Assembly: GCA_017621055.1 (NCBI GenBank)
Contig: JAGATX010000006.1
Location: forward strand, 1 to 39,268
From: Muribaculaceae bacterium
Lineage (GTDB): Bacteria > Bacteroidota > Bacteroidia > Bacteroidales > Muribaculaceae
Direction: 5' to 3'
Length of the DNA stretch: 39,268 bases
Positions 15,627-24,398 of the stretch are shown one piece after another. The notes beneath the pieces were generated by a model, which searched no databases, was not told the DNA's origin, and was given only the letters and a program-made list of their open reading frames with translations. Position 1 is the stretch's first letter. The number at the start of each line of letters is the position of its first letter. Made by a program: the position numbers and the translations under genes.

Positions 15627-18276
15627 CCAGACGCCATAGCTCGCCTATCCACAGTACTATCGAAGTACCGCCGATAATCAGCAGCCAATCGGTGAGCCGC
15701 AGCGGCATGACACTGAAGAACGGGCCGCCCACGCTGACTATCAATATCTGACCGCCAAAGATTATAGCTGCAATCAGCAGGAAACCTCCGCATCCTCCAA
15801 AATGCAGGGCCGAGCGGTTAGTGGCGTATGCCCTGGCATTGAACATATTCCAGAACTGCAGGAAAACGAACACGGTGAAGAAGAGCGAAACCTCATAGGG
15901 CGTCAGCAAGTGTTCTGCTGTCAGAGGCACTCGCCCTATGTCGGCCAACGACAGAAGGTCCGTATGTCCTAAATAAATGAACATACAGATAAGCATACCG
16001 AACATCAGCAGACCCGTTACGATAATTGACCGCCACATCGACGGCGTGATGATGAAGCGCCGGCGGTCGCGCGGTTTTTCGCCCATCACCGATGCCGTGG
16101 GAGGCAACGACGCAAGAGCCATGGCAGCAAAAGTATCCATTATCAGGTTCACCCACAGCATCTGAGTCACCGTCAGCGGCGATTCGGTGCCTAAGAAGGC
16201 GCCGCACAGCACTATGAGGCATGCAACAACGTTGACCGTCATCTGAAAGAGCACGAACCGCTGGATATTGCGGTAGAGCGAGCGTCCCCACATAACGGCG
16301 CGCCCTATGCTCGCGAATGAATTGTCGATAATCGTTATATCCGAAGCCTCTTTTGCCACCGAAGTGCCGTCGCCCATCGACAGACCCACATGCGCGGCCT
16401 TCAGGGCGGGTGCGTCGTTGGTACCATCGCCAGTGACGGCCACAACCTCGCCGAGCGCCTGCAGACTCTCCACCAGTCTTTTCTTGTCCATAGGCCGGGC
16501 ACGGGCAATAATCTTTATGCGCCCTACCCTGCCACGCAACTCCTCGTCGGTCACCTCGGCGAACTCCGTGCCGGTGATAATATTGTCGTCGCAGTCGGTA
16601 GCGTCGTTCCACAAACCTATCTGCCGCCCTATCTCCCGTGCTGTGGCAGGGGTATCGCCCGTGACAATCTTCACTCCTATACCTGCCGAAAGCACTTCGG
16701 CCACCGCAGCAGGCACATCGGCACGTACAGGGTCCGAGATGGCGGCCACACCGAGAAAGACTATACCCGGCGCTTCGATTTTCCCATCAGGAGCAACGGG
16801 CATCTCGCCATCGGCAAGTTCCTTGTATGCGAATCCCAACGTGCGCATGCCCTGGTTCTGATACCGGGTAAGAAGAGCCTCTATCTCCTCGCGCCCGGCG
16901 CCGGCGGGGTAGACTCCGCACATGGCATACACTATCTCGGGAGCGCCTTTGATAAAAAGCGTGTGTTTGCCGCCGCCGTCGGCAACGACAGTAGCCATAT
17001 ACTTGCGCTCAGTGCTGAAAGGCACCTCGGCAACGACATCCACGGCACTCTTGGTAGCTCTATAGTCCACGCCACGCCTGTGGAGCCACAGCAAAAGAGC
17101 TCCTTCGGTGGGATTGCCTATCACCTTGGGACCCGAAGCGTCGCTCATATCGAGCTCAGCCGTGGAGTTCACGGCAATACCCTCGAAAATCACCTTGTCC
17201 GACGGACTGCCGAAAAAGTCGGTGTGCGCAACCTGCATTCGGTTTTCGGTAAGAGTCCCCGTCTTGTCGGTGCAGATCACCGTGGTGGCGCCCATGGTCT
17301 CGCACGCGTGCATTTTCCTCACCAGATTGTTTGTGCGGAGCATACGCCGCATTGAATATGCCAGCGACAAGGTTACAGCCATCGGCAGGCCCTCCGGCAC
17401 CGAGACCACAATGAGCGTCACGGCAATCATCAGAGTCTGAAGAAAGTAGGTGAGCATCGGCAGCAGCGACGCATCGCCGCCCTGATGAAAATACATAATC
17501 ATGCGGCCCACCACCACCAACGCAGCTATTACATAACTTGCTCTCGCAATGAAGCGGCCGAGGCGCTCCAGCTGCTCGTTGAGCGGCGTCTTCACCGAGC
17601 TGTCTATGCCGGCGGCGCAGAACACTTTGCCGCTCTCGGTGGTATCGCCCACGCTTTCGACTTCCATAATGCCGTGGCCTTCGAGCATGCGTGTGCCACG
17701 CAGTACAACATCCGAAGGATAGGTTGCCTCGGAATGGAATTCGGCAGGATTGGTGGTCTTTGAGCACTGAGGCTCGCCTGTAAGCGTGGATTCATCGACA
17801 GTCACCGACGTAGCAGCCAGCAGACGACCGTCGGCGGGTATCTCGCAGCCGGTGGTGAGCACCACAATGTCGCCTACCACAATATCGCGTCGCGGCACCT
17901 CCGTGACGGCACCGTTGCGGTAGACTTCCACAGGTTCGTCATCGTTCACCTTGTTGAGGATGGCAAACTCACGCTCGGCACGCTCTTCGAAAATAAATCC
18001 CAGCCCGGTTGCAAGGATAATTGCTATAAAAATACCCACCGGCTCGAAAAACACCACGGCGTCCAGACCAAGACCCCAGTAATCATAGCACGATATCGCA
18101 AGCGAGAGAGCCCCCGCAACCATCAGCACTATTATCAATGGCTCCTTGAACTTATCCAGCAGCCGCGCAATTGCCGTGCGACGCTTTGCCGGCGTGAGTA
18201 TATTGGCGCCGTGCTTACGGCGGCTCGCCTCGACGGCCGCATTGTCCAAACCGCGGTATTCCTTTTTATCTGTCAT
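15586..18276 (-). CDS. Calcium-type P-type ATPase (P2 family)
   Basis: The 896-residue cation pump is expected to move Ca2+ out of the cytoplasm using ATP. It has the P2 order: cytoplasmic N terminus, helices M1-M2 (about 45-95), actuator motif DESTLTGEP (about 161-169), M4 with VPEGLPMAV (about 293-301), phosphorylation motif ICTDKTGTLTENRM with D337, nucleotide-domain FIKGAPE, the P-domain hinge VAVTGDGTNDAPALKAAHVG, and about six C-terminal helices. PEGL in M4 is typical of plasma-membrane Ca2+-ATPase-like pumps, though Na+ or other ions cannot be excluded. The ATG and MTDKKEYRGL fit the family start. The gene end overlaps the convergent DUF3109 gene. Confidence 0.92.
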   Translation of the reverse strand: MTDKKEYRGLDNAAVEASRRKHGANILTPAKRRTAIARLLDKFKEPLIIVLMVAGALSLAISCYDYWGLGLDAVVFFEPVGIFIAIILATGLGFIFEERAEREFAILNKVNDDEPVEVYRNGAVTEVPRRDIVVGDIVVLTTGCEIPADGRLLAATSVTVDESTLTGEPQCSKTTNPAEFHSEATYPSDVVLRGTRMLEGHGIMEVESVGDTTESGKVFCAAGIDSSVKTPLNEQLERLGRFIARASYVIAALVVVGRMIMYFHQGGDASLLPMLTYFLQTLMIAVTLIVVSVPEGLPMAVTLSLAYSMRRMLRTNNLVRKMHACETMGATTVICTDKTGTLTENRMQVAHTDFFGSPSDKVIFEGIAVNSTAELDMSDASGPKVIGNPTEGALLLWLHRRGVDYRATKSAVDVVAEVPFSTERKYMATVVADGGGKHTLFIKGAPEIVYAMCGVYPAGAGREEIEALLTRYQNQGMRTLGFAYKELADGEMPVAPDGKIEAPGIVFLGVAAISDPVRADVPAAVAEVLSAGIGVKIVTGDTPATAREIGRQIGLWNDATDCDDNIITGTEFAEVTDEELRGRVGRIKIIARARPMDKKRLVESLQALGEVVAVTGDGTNDAPALKAAHVGLSMGDGTSVAKEASDITIIDNSFASIGRAVMWGRSLYRNIQRFVLFQMTVNVVACLIVLCGAFLGTESPLTVTQMLWVNLIMDTFAAMALASLPPTASVMGEKPRDRRRFIITPSMWRSIIVTGLLMFGMLICMFIYLGHTDLLSLADIGRVPLTAEHLLTPYEVSLFFTVFVFLQFWNMFNARAYATNRSALHFGGCGGFLLIAAIIFGGQILIVSVGGPFFSVMPLRLTDWLLIIGGTSIVLWIGELWRLVRVGLRRGRRDIA

Positions 18277-18303
18277 TTTTACAAATATATATCAAAACGG
18301 GTG

Positions 18304-18335
18304 CAAAATTAGTTATTAAACATTTTAGAAACAAC
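18304..18335 (-). promoter_or_regulatory. Promoter of the P-type ATPase gene
   Basis: On the minus strand GTTG (18335-18332) is followed after 20 bases by TAATTTTG (18311-18304), 27 bases before the ATPase start codon. Confidence 0.6.
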
Positions 18336-18418
18336 ACAGCCCATAGAGCCTAATGCTCCAATTAATAAATTTAACAAAAACTTCATAATCATCACGGCAA
18401 AAAACATTCCTAAAATTA

Positions 18419-18449
18419 TTTACACTGAAAGAAAAAATGCCTAATTTTG
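18419..18449 (+). promoter_or_regulatory. Promoter of pfkA
   Basis: TTTA (18419-18422) followed after 19 bases by TAATTTTG (18442-18449) gives a good Bacteroidota promoter 46 bases before the pfkA start codon. It is divergent from the ATPase promoter in the same AT-rich gap. Confidence 0.7.
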
Positions 18450-18495
18450 CAACACCAAAAAAATTCAGGACTTCATAACAAATCACCATAACAAA

Positions 18496-19476
18496 ATGGC
18501 AGAAATCAAAACAGTAGGCATCCTAACTTCCGGCGGCGACGCTCCAGGCATGAACGCCGCAATACGTGCGGTGACACGTTCCGCAATCTTCAGCGGCCTT
18601 AAAGTCAAAGGCATATACCGCGGATACCGGGGGCTTATCACCGACGAGATAGTGGACTTCAAAACCCAGAATGTCTCAAACATCATCCAGCAGGGCGGAA
18701 CAATCCTCAAAACAGCACGCTGCAAGGAATTCCAGACTCCTGAAGGACGGCAACTCGCCTACGACGTTCTGCAACGCCATGAAATCGACGCCCTCGTCGT
18801 TATCGGCGGCGACGGCTCCCTCACCGGCGCCCGCATCTTCGCCAACGAATTCAATCTGCCAATCATAGGTCTGCCCGGCACTATCGACAACGACCTCTAC
18901 GGCACCGATACCACCATAGGCTACGACACAGCCCTCAACACCATCATGCAGTGCGTGGATAAGATACGCGATACCGCTACCAGCCACGAACGTCTCTTCT
19001 TCATCGAAGTCATGGGCCGCGACGCCGGTTTCCTCGCCCTCAACGGCGCCATAGCTTCCGGTGCCGAAGCAGCTATCATCCCCGAGATATCCACCGAAGT
19101 CGACCAGCTCGCCGAACTCATCCAGAACGGCTTCCGCAAGAGCAAGAACTCATCGATAGTCCTGGTGGCCGAGAGCCCTGTCACCGGTGGTGCCATGGGT
19201 CTGGCCGAACGCGTCAAAAACGAATATCCGGGCTACGACGTGCGCGTATCCATCCTCGGGCACCTGCAACGCGGCGGTTCTCCCACCGCTCATGACCGTA
19301 TTCTTGCATCGCGCATGGGTGCCGCGGCCATCGACGCCCTCATGGAAGACCAGCGCAACGTGATGATAGGAGTCAAAAACGATGAGATTGTCTATGTTCC
19401 CTTCTCGAAAGCTATCAAAAACGACAAGCCCATCAACCGCGAACTCCTCAACACCCTCCGCCGGCTCTCGATATGA
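18496..19476 (+). CDS. pfkA: ATP-type 6-phosphofructokinase
   Basis: The 326-residue glycolytic enzyme phosphorylates fructose 6-phosphate to the 1,6-bisphosphate. It has [14 protein letters not shown] (about 11-24) at the nucleotide site, [12 protein letters not shown] (about 102-113), where the glycine after GGD indicates ATP rather than pyrophosphate use, and the catalytic [14 protein letters not shown] with the general-base Asp of [15 protein letters not shown] and [16 protein letters not shown] are further signatures. Length is that of the bacterial PfkA. It has its own promoter, and a separate promoter for tRNA-Pro follows. Confidence 0.97.
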   Translation: MAEIKTVGILTSGGDAPGMNAAIRAVTRSAIFSGLKVKGIYRGYRGLITDEIVDFKTQNVSNIIQQGGTILKTARCKEFQTPEGRQLAYDVLQRHEIDALVVIGGDGSLTGARIFANEFNLPIIGLPGTIDNDLYGTDTTIGYDTALNTIMQCVDKIRDTATSHERLFFIEVMGRDAGFLALNGAIASGAEAAIIPEISTEVDQLAELIQNGFRKSKNSSIVLVAESPVTGGAMGLAERVKNEYPGYDVRVSILGHLQRGGSPTAHDRILASRMGAAAIDALMEDQRNVMIGVKNDEIVYVPFSKAIKNDKPINRELLNTLRRLSI

Positions 19477-19495
19477 TAAAAAGTGGCTGCGAAAG

Positions 19496-19526
19496 TTTGC
19501 CATATCAAAAAATATATGTAACTTTG
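19496..19526 (+). promoter_or_regulatory. Promoter of tRNA-Pro
   Basis: TTTG (19496-19499), 19 bases, then TAACTTTG (19519-19526) is a near-perfect match to the Bacteroidota consensus. It ends 16 bases before the tRNA. Confidence 0.85.
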
Positions 19527-19542
19527 CAGTCGCTTAGCCAAT

Positions 19543-19615
19543 CGGGGTGTAGCACAGTTGGCAGCGCGCCACGTTCGGGACGTGGAGGTCGGAAGTTCGA
19601 GTCTTCTCACCCCGA
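19543..19615 (+). tRNA. tRNA-Pro (anticodon CGG)
   Basis: The 73-base cloverleaf has acceptor CGGGGTG/CACCCCG, anticodon stem CCACG/CGTGG with loop TTCGGGA (anticodon CGG), a T-arm with AGTTCGAGT, and discriminator A. No CCA is encoded. Confidence 0.95.
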
Positions 19616-19627
19616 CAGAATTTTCAG

Positions 19628-19668
19628 CAAATGGGCTTTAACTCAGCGAGTTAAGCCCATTTCTTTTT
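19628..19668 (+). terminator. Terminator after tRNA-Pro
   Basis: AAATGGGCTTTAACTC pairs with GAGTTAAGCCCATTT with one bulged base and a short loop, followed by CTTTTTC. It begins 13 bases after the tRNA. Confidence 0.85.
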
Positions 19669-19756
19669 CAAATCTGACGGTCTCCTGCCGGTATGGCGGC
19701 TGCTTTAGCTGATACCAAGCGTGTGTCCACGGGGCTGTATGGCAACCATGCACGAG

Positions 19757-21262
19757 TCAGAGTATGACCTTGTGCATCTGGCTTCCTTTGCGGACAATGC
19801 AGAGGTTTCCGGGTGTGGGGTTGGCTATGCGGTGACCGTAGAGGTCGTACCACTCCTCGGGGGCGTCGGTATCGACAATGATATCATCGACGCCGGAATT
19901 GTCGCCGTATGTCTGGCTCCAGGTCATGCTCGCCAGATCTGCCTTGATGGTGTAAATGCCGGTGCGTTCGCTGTCTATCCACAGTCCCCATTTATTATCG
20001 GCCGTCGATAGTTTTGTTTTGTCGGCGGGGTCTGAGCCGTACCACGTGTTGCTTTCAGGATCTACAATATTGATATTCATCCACGGCTCGGTGACATCGA
20101 GGAGGGCCATGAACTCGCCCTCGCTGTCGGCGACAGGGAGCATGGTGGCGAGCACGTTGCTGCCGGCACGGTCATATATTTTCAGTGCCGAGGGATAGGG
20201 ATCGACAACGGTGCGGCCGCCAAAGGCATCGAGGGCCTTGGTGGGTCGGCCGTCGGTGGTAAATGCTCCCATGTTGTATGCTCCCCAGCCAAGAGGAATG
20301 TAGCTTTCGGGGCGCCATTGGCCGTCGGTTTCGGGCTCCCAGTAGAAAATACCGCAGCAGCCGTCGATAGGCTTGAGGCGGTTGAAAAGGTCGATCATCA
20401 CCTCATGGGCCAAGCGGGGATTTCTGACATCAAAGCCTGTTTCGCAAATCATTACAGGAACTCCGAAGCGCACTATGGCCTCGCGGACATAGCGCTCCGT
20501 ATTGACGTTACTGTGAGTGGCGCCGGCAGCGCTGCTGTTCCACTCCCCGGCATTTGGATAGTGCGAAAATCCTATGATATCGAACTTGCCGCCTGCGGCT
20601 TTGAAATCGGGGAAAAACCACTGCCCGCTTTCGGTGCCGGCAAGATGAATTATCACTTTAGCGCCGGGAAACACAGCTTTGACGGCATCGTAGCCAACAT
20701 TGCTTAATTCGGCATAGTCGGCGAACCGCGCGGCGCCGCTCAAATCCCAGCGTACTCTGCCGAAATCTCCGAGCATGCCGTTATTAGTCTCGTTGCCTAC
20801 CTGCACCCACTTGGGTTCTATCCCTTCGTCCTTGAGTGCCTGCAGAATTTCGCGGGTGTGCCTGTCTACAGCCTCCTTTATCTGTTCACGATTCATATTC
20901 TGCCAGCCCCGAGGCACCAGCTGGGTGCCGGGGTCGGCAAAACGGTCGCTGTAATGAAAATCGATCATCAGATCGAGGCCGCGGGCTTTGGCGCGAAGAG
21001 CTTTGGCAAGGACATCGGCCTTGTCGCACCAGGGGCCGTAGCCGTTCTCGGGGTCGACAAATACACGGAGACGCACGGCGCTCATGCCTATCTGCTCCAT
21101 GAGTTCGAACAATTCGGTTTCTTCGCCGGCCTTGTTGTAGAAAAGGCGGCCGTCGGCCTCCATTTCCGTGCACCAGCTGACATCGGCGCCACTGACAAAA
21201 CTTTCGGCACGCACGCCAAAGCATACCATGCCAAGCAGGAATATGAGAATTGATTTATTCAT
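19757..21262 (-). CDS. GH53 arabinogalactan endo-beta-1,4-galactanase with C-terminal domains
   Basis: The 501-residue exported enzyme is predicted to cut beta-1,4-galactan in pectic arabinogalactan. A signal peptide (about 1-19) is followed by the GH53 barrel (about 22-350): VSGADVSW, VRLRVFVDP, DFHYSD, WVQVGNETNNGML with acid/base E158, and MICETGFD with nucleophile E274. Residues about 355-450 form an extra beta-rich domain (ending GIYTIKADLASMTW) resembling SusE/SusF-type modules. The last 30-40 residues (EWYDLYGHRIANPTPGNLCI) resemble the short C-terminal sorting-like domain of Bacteroidales exported proteins. No SusC/SusD pair or regulator is adjacent, so it stands outside a visible polysaccharide utilisation locus. 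Confidence 0.9.
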   Translation of the reverse strand: MNKSILIFLLGMVCFGVRAESFVSGADVSWCTEMEADGRLFYNKAGEETELFELMEQIGMSAVRLRVFVDPENGYGPWCDKADVLAKALRAKARGLDLMIDFHYSDRFADPGTQLVPRGWQNMNREQIKEAVDRHTREILQALKDEGIEPKWVQVGNETNNGMLGDFGRVRWDLSGAARFADYAELSNVGYDAVKAVFPGAKVIIHLAGTESGQWFFPDFKAAGGKFDIIGFSHYPNAGEWNSSAAGATHSNVNTERYVREAIVRFGVPVMICETGFDVRNPRLAHEVMIDLFNRLKPIDGCCGIFYWEPETDGQWRPESYIPLGWGAYNMGAFTTDGRPTKALDAFGGRTVVDPYPSALKIYDRAGSNVLATMLPVADSEGEFMALLDVTEPWMNINIVDPESNTWYGSDPADKTKLSTADNKWGLWIDSERTGIYTIKADLASMTWSQTYGDNSGVDDIIVDTDAPEEWYDLYGHRIANPTPGNLCIVRKGSQMHKVIL

Positions 21263-21403
21263 CGGTAGCTATGGTGTTGATTGGTTACTATATCACAACG
21301 AAATATGCACTCTTTTTATTATATGTCGGCCTGCCTCTTTGGAATTTGCAGGGAGCCCTGACCTTTTTCTGAAAGTTGTGCGAAAAATATCAGGATTTAT
21401 ATA

Positions 21404-21411
21404 TATATTTG
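21404..21411 (+). promoter_or_regulatory. -7 box of the TM2-lplA-gcv operon
   Basis: TATATTTG matches TAnnTTTG and lies 29 bases before the TM2 gene. Bases 21408-21421 are identical to 7191-7204 at the nqr promoter. Confidence 0.55.
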
Positions 21412-21440
21412 CATTCAGAAAAACAAACTTAAGGTAATAT

Positions 21441-21836
21441 ATGAAAAGATGTTCATCGTGCGGCACTTATGCCGAAGATAATGCTTATGTATGTCCGCGC
21501 TGCGGCGCCCCGCTTGGCGCCCCGCAGCAGGCACCGCAATATGCCCGGCAGGTGACGGCACCCCCGCGCCAGGCATATTATCAGCCCGAGCCTGCCTGCT
21601 GCGAAAGGAACAATATCGTGGCGGGTATCTTCGCCCTGCTGTTCGGCTATTTAGGCATCCATTATTTCTATATGGGTAAAATAAGCGGCGGTTTTATATG
21701 CATTCTTCTGGAGCTGGTCACCTGCGGAGTGTGGTCGACCGTCACTTTCATCCAGGGCATAGTCTTCATGTGCATGAGCAACGAGGATTTCAACCGCAAA
21801 TTTGTGCAGACATCGTCGACCTTCCCTGTTTTCTGA
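21441..21836 (+). CDS. TM2 domain protein with N-terminal zinc ribbon
   Basis: The 131-residue protein begins with a zinc-ribbon (CSSCGTYAEDNAYVCPRCGAP; four Cys in two CxxC pairs), followed by a proline/glutamine-rich linker. A TM2 domain follows: two membrane helices at about 55-72 and 78-98 with the signature FGYLGIHYFYMGKISGG between them. TM2 proteins are small membrane proteins of unsettled function, and this zinc-ribbon/TM2 pairing is common in gut Bacteroidales. It lies 10 bases before lplA and appears to lead the glycine cleavage operon, although no functional link is known. Confidence 0.85.
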   Translation: MKRCSSCGTYAEDNAYVCPRCGAPLGAPQQAPQYARQVTAPPRQAYYQPEPACCERNNIVAGIFALLFGYLGIHYFYMGKISGGFICILLELVTCGVWSTVTFIQGIVFMCMSNEDFNRKFVQTSSTFPVF

Positions 21837-21846
21837 CAACAGCGCA

Positions 21847-22845
21847 ATGATTTACCTCGCTCTCCCGGTCAGTCGCAGGCGCCTGTCGTTCTATCTCGCA
21901 GCCGAAGAATGGGCCGCGCGCGTCCTGCCGCCCGACGATTATTTTTTCGCCTGGCGAGTTGAGCCTACGGTGATATGTGGCCGAAATCAGGAAATCGACA
22001 AGGAAATAGACCTTGACTACTGTCGGCGCGAGGGCATAGACATCATGCGGCGCAAGAGCGGCGGCGGCGCTGTCTATGCCGACCTCGACAACTATATGTT
22101 CTCGTACATCTGTCCGGATGCCGGTGGGATACAGCAGACCTTCGCCCGCTATACCACCATGGTCGCCGACATGCTGCGCAGCCTCGGCATCGACGCTGCA
22201 GCAAACGGGCGCAACGACATTGTTGCCGGCGGCCGCAAAATCAGCGGCAACGCTTTCTACCACCTGCCGGGCCGCGCCATTGCCCACGGCACCATGCTCT
22301 ATCACTTCGATGCCGAACGGCTCGGCAAGGCTCTGACGCCCTCGCGCGCCAAACTCGAATCGAAAGCTGTGGTATCGGTAAACTCACGCGTCACCTCCCT
22401 AATGGAACAGGGCTTAAACATGGGTCACGAGGAATTCGAGAACTATGCCGTCAACTTTCTCTGCACAGACGAACTCACTGTCGATGCCGACGGCGTGGAG
22501 CAGATTGCCGAAATAGAAAAGACATATCTTACTCCCGAACATCTTTATGGACGGCGGCTGTCGCACCCCGAACCGGGCGGGGACGCCATTGTCCGCTCCC
22601 GGTACCTGGACGGCGTCGGCGAAATGACTCTCCGCCTGGTCCTTGACAACAACGGCTCCATCGTCGCAACATCTCTCAGCGGTGATTTTCTTCTTACCGG
22701 CGATCCCGAGCAATGTTTTATGAAACGCCTCAAAGGCCTACCCTACCGGCGCGACGCCCTTGCCGGAGCACTCGACGGAACCGACCCGTCGCGCGCAGTC
22801 GCCGGCCTCTCGGCACGTCAACTTACCGACCTCCTAATCGACTGA
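21847..22845 (+). CDS. lplA: Lipoate-protein ligase
   Basis: The 332-residue ligase activates lipoate with ATP and attaches it to lysine in lipoyl domains such as GcvH. The family core is visible: TVICGRNQEIDKEID, RRKSGGGAVYADLDNYMFSYI, and the active-site lysine region NDIVAGGRKISGNAFYHL. A C-terminal accessory domain runs to about 332. The frame is open 15 codons upstream, but MIYLALP at 21847 is the family-like start and lies 10 bases after the TM2 gene. It precedes gcvT by 20 bases, so the operon supplies the modification its own GcvH needs. Confidence 0.92.
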   Translation: MIYLALPVSRRRLSFYLAAEEWAARVLPPDDYFFAWRVEPTVICGRNQEIDKEIDLDYCRREGIDIMRRKSGGGAVYADLDNYMFSYICPDAGGIQQTFARYTTMVADMLRSLGIDAAANGRNDIVAGGRKISGNAFYHLPGRAIAHGTMLYHFDAERLGKALTPSRAKLESKAVVSVNSRVTSLMEQGLNMGHEEFENYAVNFLCTDELTVDADGVEQIAEIEKTYLTPEHLYGRRLSHPEPGGDAIVRSRYLDGVGEMTLRLVLDNNGSIVATSLSGDFLLTGDPEQCFMKRLKGLPYRRDALAGALDGTDPSRAVAGLSARQLTDLLID

Positions 22846-22865
22846 ACAATACATACAGCACCTCC

Positions 22866-23972
22866 ATGGAAAACGAATTAAAAAAAACATGCCTGCATCA
22901 GGCTCACAGCGAATTAGGTGCCTCCATGGCACCATTCGCAGGCTATGACATGCCTATAGAATACAGCGGCCTCGACACCGAGCATACTGCCGTGAGAACG
23001 CACGCGGGTGTTTTCGACGTTTCGCACATGGGCGAGATATTTATCGAAGGCCCCGACGCCGTAGACCTCGTGAACCACGTATTCACCGGCGACGCCGCCG
23101 CTCTGGCCCCCGGCGCCATTGTCTACGGCATGATGTGCCGCCCTGACGGAGGCACCGTCGATGACCTCCTCGTCTATCGTCTTGCCGACAGTAAATTCCT
23201 GCTCGTGGTCAACGCATCGAACATCGACAAGGATTATGACTGGATAAAGGCCAACGCCGACGGCTACGACGCGGCTATCCTCAACCGCAGCGCCGACTAT
23301 GGCCAGCTGGCCCTTCAGGGGCCCGAAAGCGAGACGGTGCTCCGCGACGTGCTCGGCATCGACGCCGCAGCCATGAAATTCTATACTTTCACGGCTCTGC
23401 CCGGTGCCGACGACGCACATCCCATGATAGTTAGCCGCACAGGCTATACCGGCGAAGACGGCTTTGAAATCTATGCCGACGAGGGTACGGTTATCGACAT
23501 GTGGCATCGCCTCATCGATGCCGGCGTGACGCCCTGCGGCCTCGGCTGCCGAGACACCCTGCGTTTTGAAGCCGGTCTGCCGCTCTACGGCGACGAGCTG
23601 GCCGATGACATAACACCTGTGGAGGCCGGCCTCTCCATGTTTGTAAAGCTCGACAAACCCGGCGGCTTCATAGGCCGCGACGCTCTTGCCCGACAGAAGA
23701 CCGAAGGCCCGAAAAAACGTCTGGTAGGTCTCGAACTGGAGGGCGCCGCTACGGCACGCCACGGTTTTGAGGTCCTCGACATCGACGGCGCCGTCGTGGG
23801 TCATGTCACCACCGGCTACAACTCGCTGACCGTAGGCAAAAACCTCGCAGTAGCCCTTGTAGATGCCGCCTATGCTCCCCTGGGCACTCATCTGCAGGTC
23901 AAGATACGCCGACGCATGGCCAACGCAGTGGTGGTGAAAAAGCGTTTCTACATCCCCAACTACAAGAAATAA
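22866..23972 (+). CDS. gcvT: Glycine cleavage system T protein (aminomethyltransferase)
   Basis: The 368-residue enzyme transfers the aminomethyl carbon from lipoyl-GcvH to tetrahydrofolate, releasing ammonia. The N-terminal HSELGASMAPFAGYDMPIEY, the folate-binding VFDVSHMGEIFIEG, the YTGEDGFEIY block and CGLGCRDTLRFEAGLPLYG are all classical. The frame is open 51 codons further upstream into lplA, but MENELKKT at 22866 is the correct start by homology and gives normal length. It lies 20 bases after lplA and 38 bases before gcvH. Confidence 0.97.
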   Translation: MENELKKTCLHQAHSELGASMAPFAGYDMPIEYSGLDTEHTAVRTHAGVFDVSHMGEIFIEGPDAVDLVNHVFTGDAAALAPGAIVYGMMCRPDGGTVDDLLVYRLADSKFLLVVNASNIDKDYDWIKANADGYDAAILNRSADYGQLALQGPESETVLRDVLGIDAAAMKFYTFTALPGADDAHPMIVSRTGYTGEDGFEIYADEGTVIDMWHRLIDAGVTPCGLGCRDTLRFEAGLPLYGDELADDITPVEAGLSMFVKLDKPGGFIGRDALARQKTEGPKKRLVGLELEGAATARHGFEVLDIDGAVVGHVTTGYNSLTVGKNLAVALVDAAYAPLGTHLQVKIRRRMANAVVVKKRFYIPNYKK

Positions 23973-24010
23973 CATACCTAACTGAATATAAACTCCCTAA
24001 AACCGAAATT

Positions 24011-24385
24011 ATGGCTAAAACCTATTATCTTCCCAGCCACGAGTACATAACAGTAGAAGGCGACGAAGGCCGTGTGGGCATCAGCGAATATGCAGCCTCT
24101 CAACTCGGCGCCGTCACATATGTCGACATGCCCGCCGAGGGCGATACTTTCGATGCCGGCGAGGATTTCGGCGCCATAGAGAGCCGCAAAGCCGCCTCCG
24201 ACCTTTATATGCCTGTCGCCGGCGAGATCATCGCCGTCAACGAGGATCTCGAGAACGACCCGCGACTCATCAACAACGACCCCGCAAACGCCTGGATAGT
24301 GAAAATACGCATCTCGGACCCCTCGGAACTCGATAAGCTGATGGATGCCGACGCATACCGGATGTATCTCACCACCCTTCACTGA
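24011..24385 (+). CDS. gcvH: Glycine cleavage system H protein
   Basis: The 124-residue lipoyl carrier shuttles the aminomethyl group between the P, T and L proteins. The lipoylated lysine is K60 in GAIESRKAASDLYMPVAGEI, where the more common ESVKA has become ESRKA. The N-terminal HEYITVEGDEGRVGISEYAASQLG and the C-terminal NNDPANAWIVKIRIS blocks are standard. Its stop is 13 bases before the gcvPA start. Confidence 0.97.
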   Translation: MAKTYYLPSHEYITVEGDEGRVGISEYAASQLGAVTYVDMPAEGDTFDAGEDFGAIESRKAASDLYMPVAGEIIAVNEDLENDPRLINNDPANAWIVKIRISDPSELDKLMDADAYRMYLTTLH

Positions 24386-24398
24386 GCCTCGCTGCCTT

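Noticed and set aside
21802-21846. Upstream 15-codon extension of lplA
   Set aside because: It would overlap the TM2 gene, and MIYLALP at 21847 matches the expected N terminus.
22713-22865. Upstream 51-codon extension of gcvT
   Set aside because: It overlaps lplA in another frame and is unlike any GcvT N terminus.
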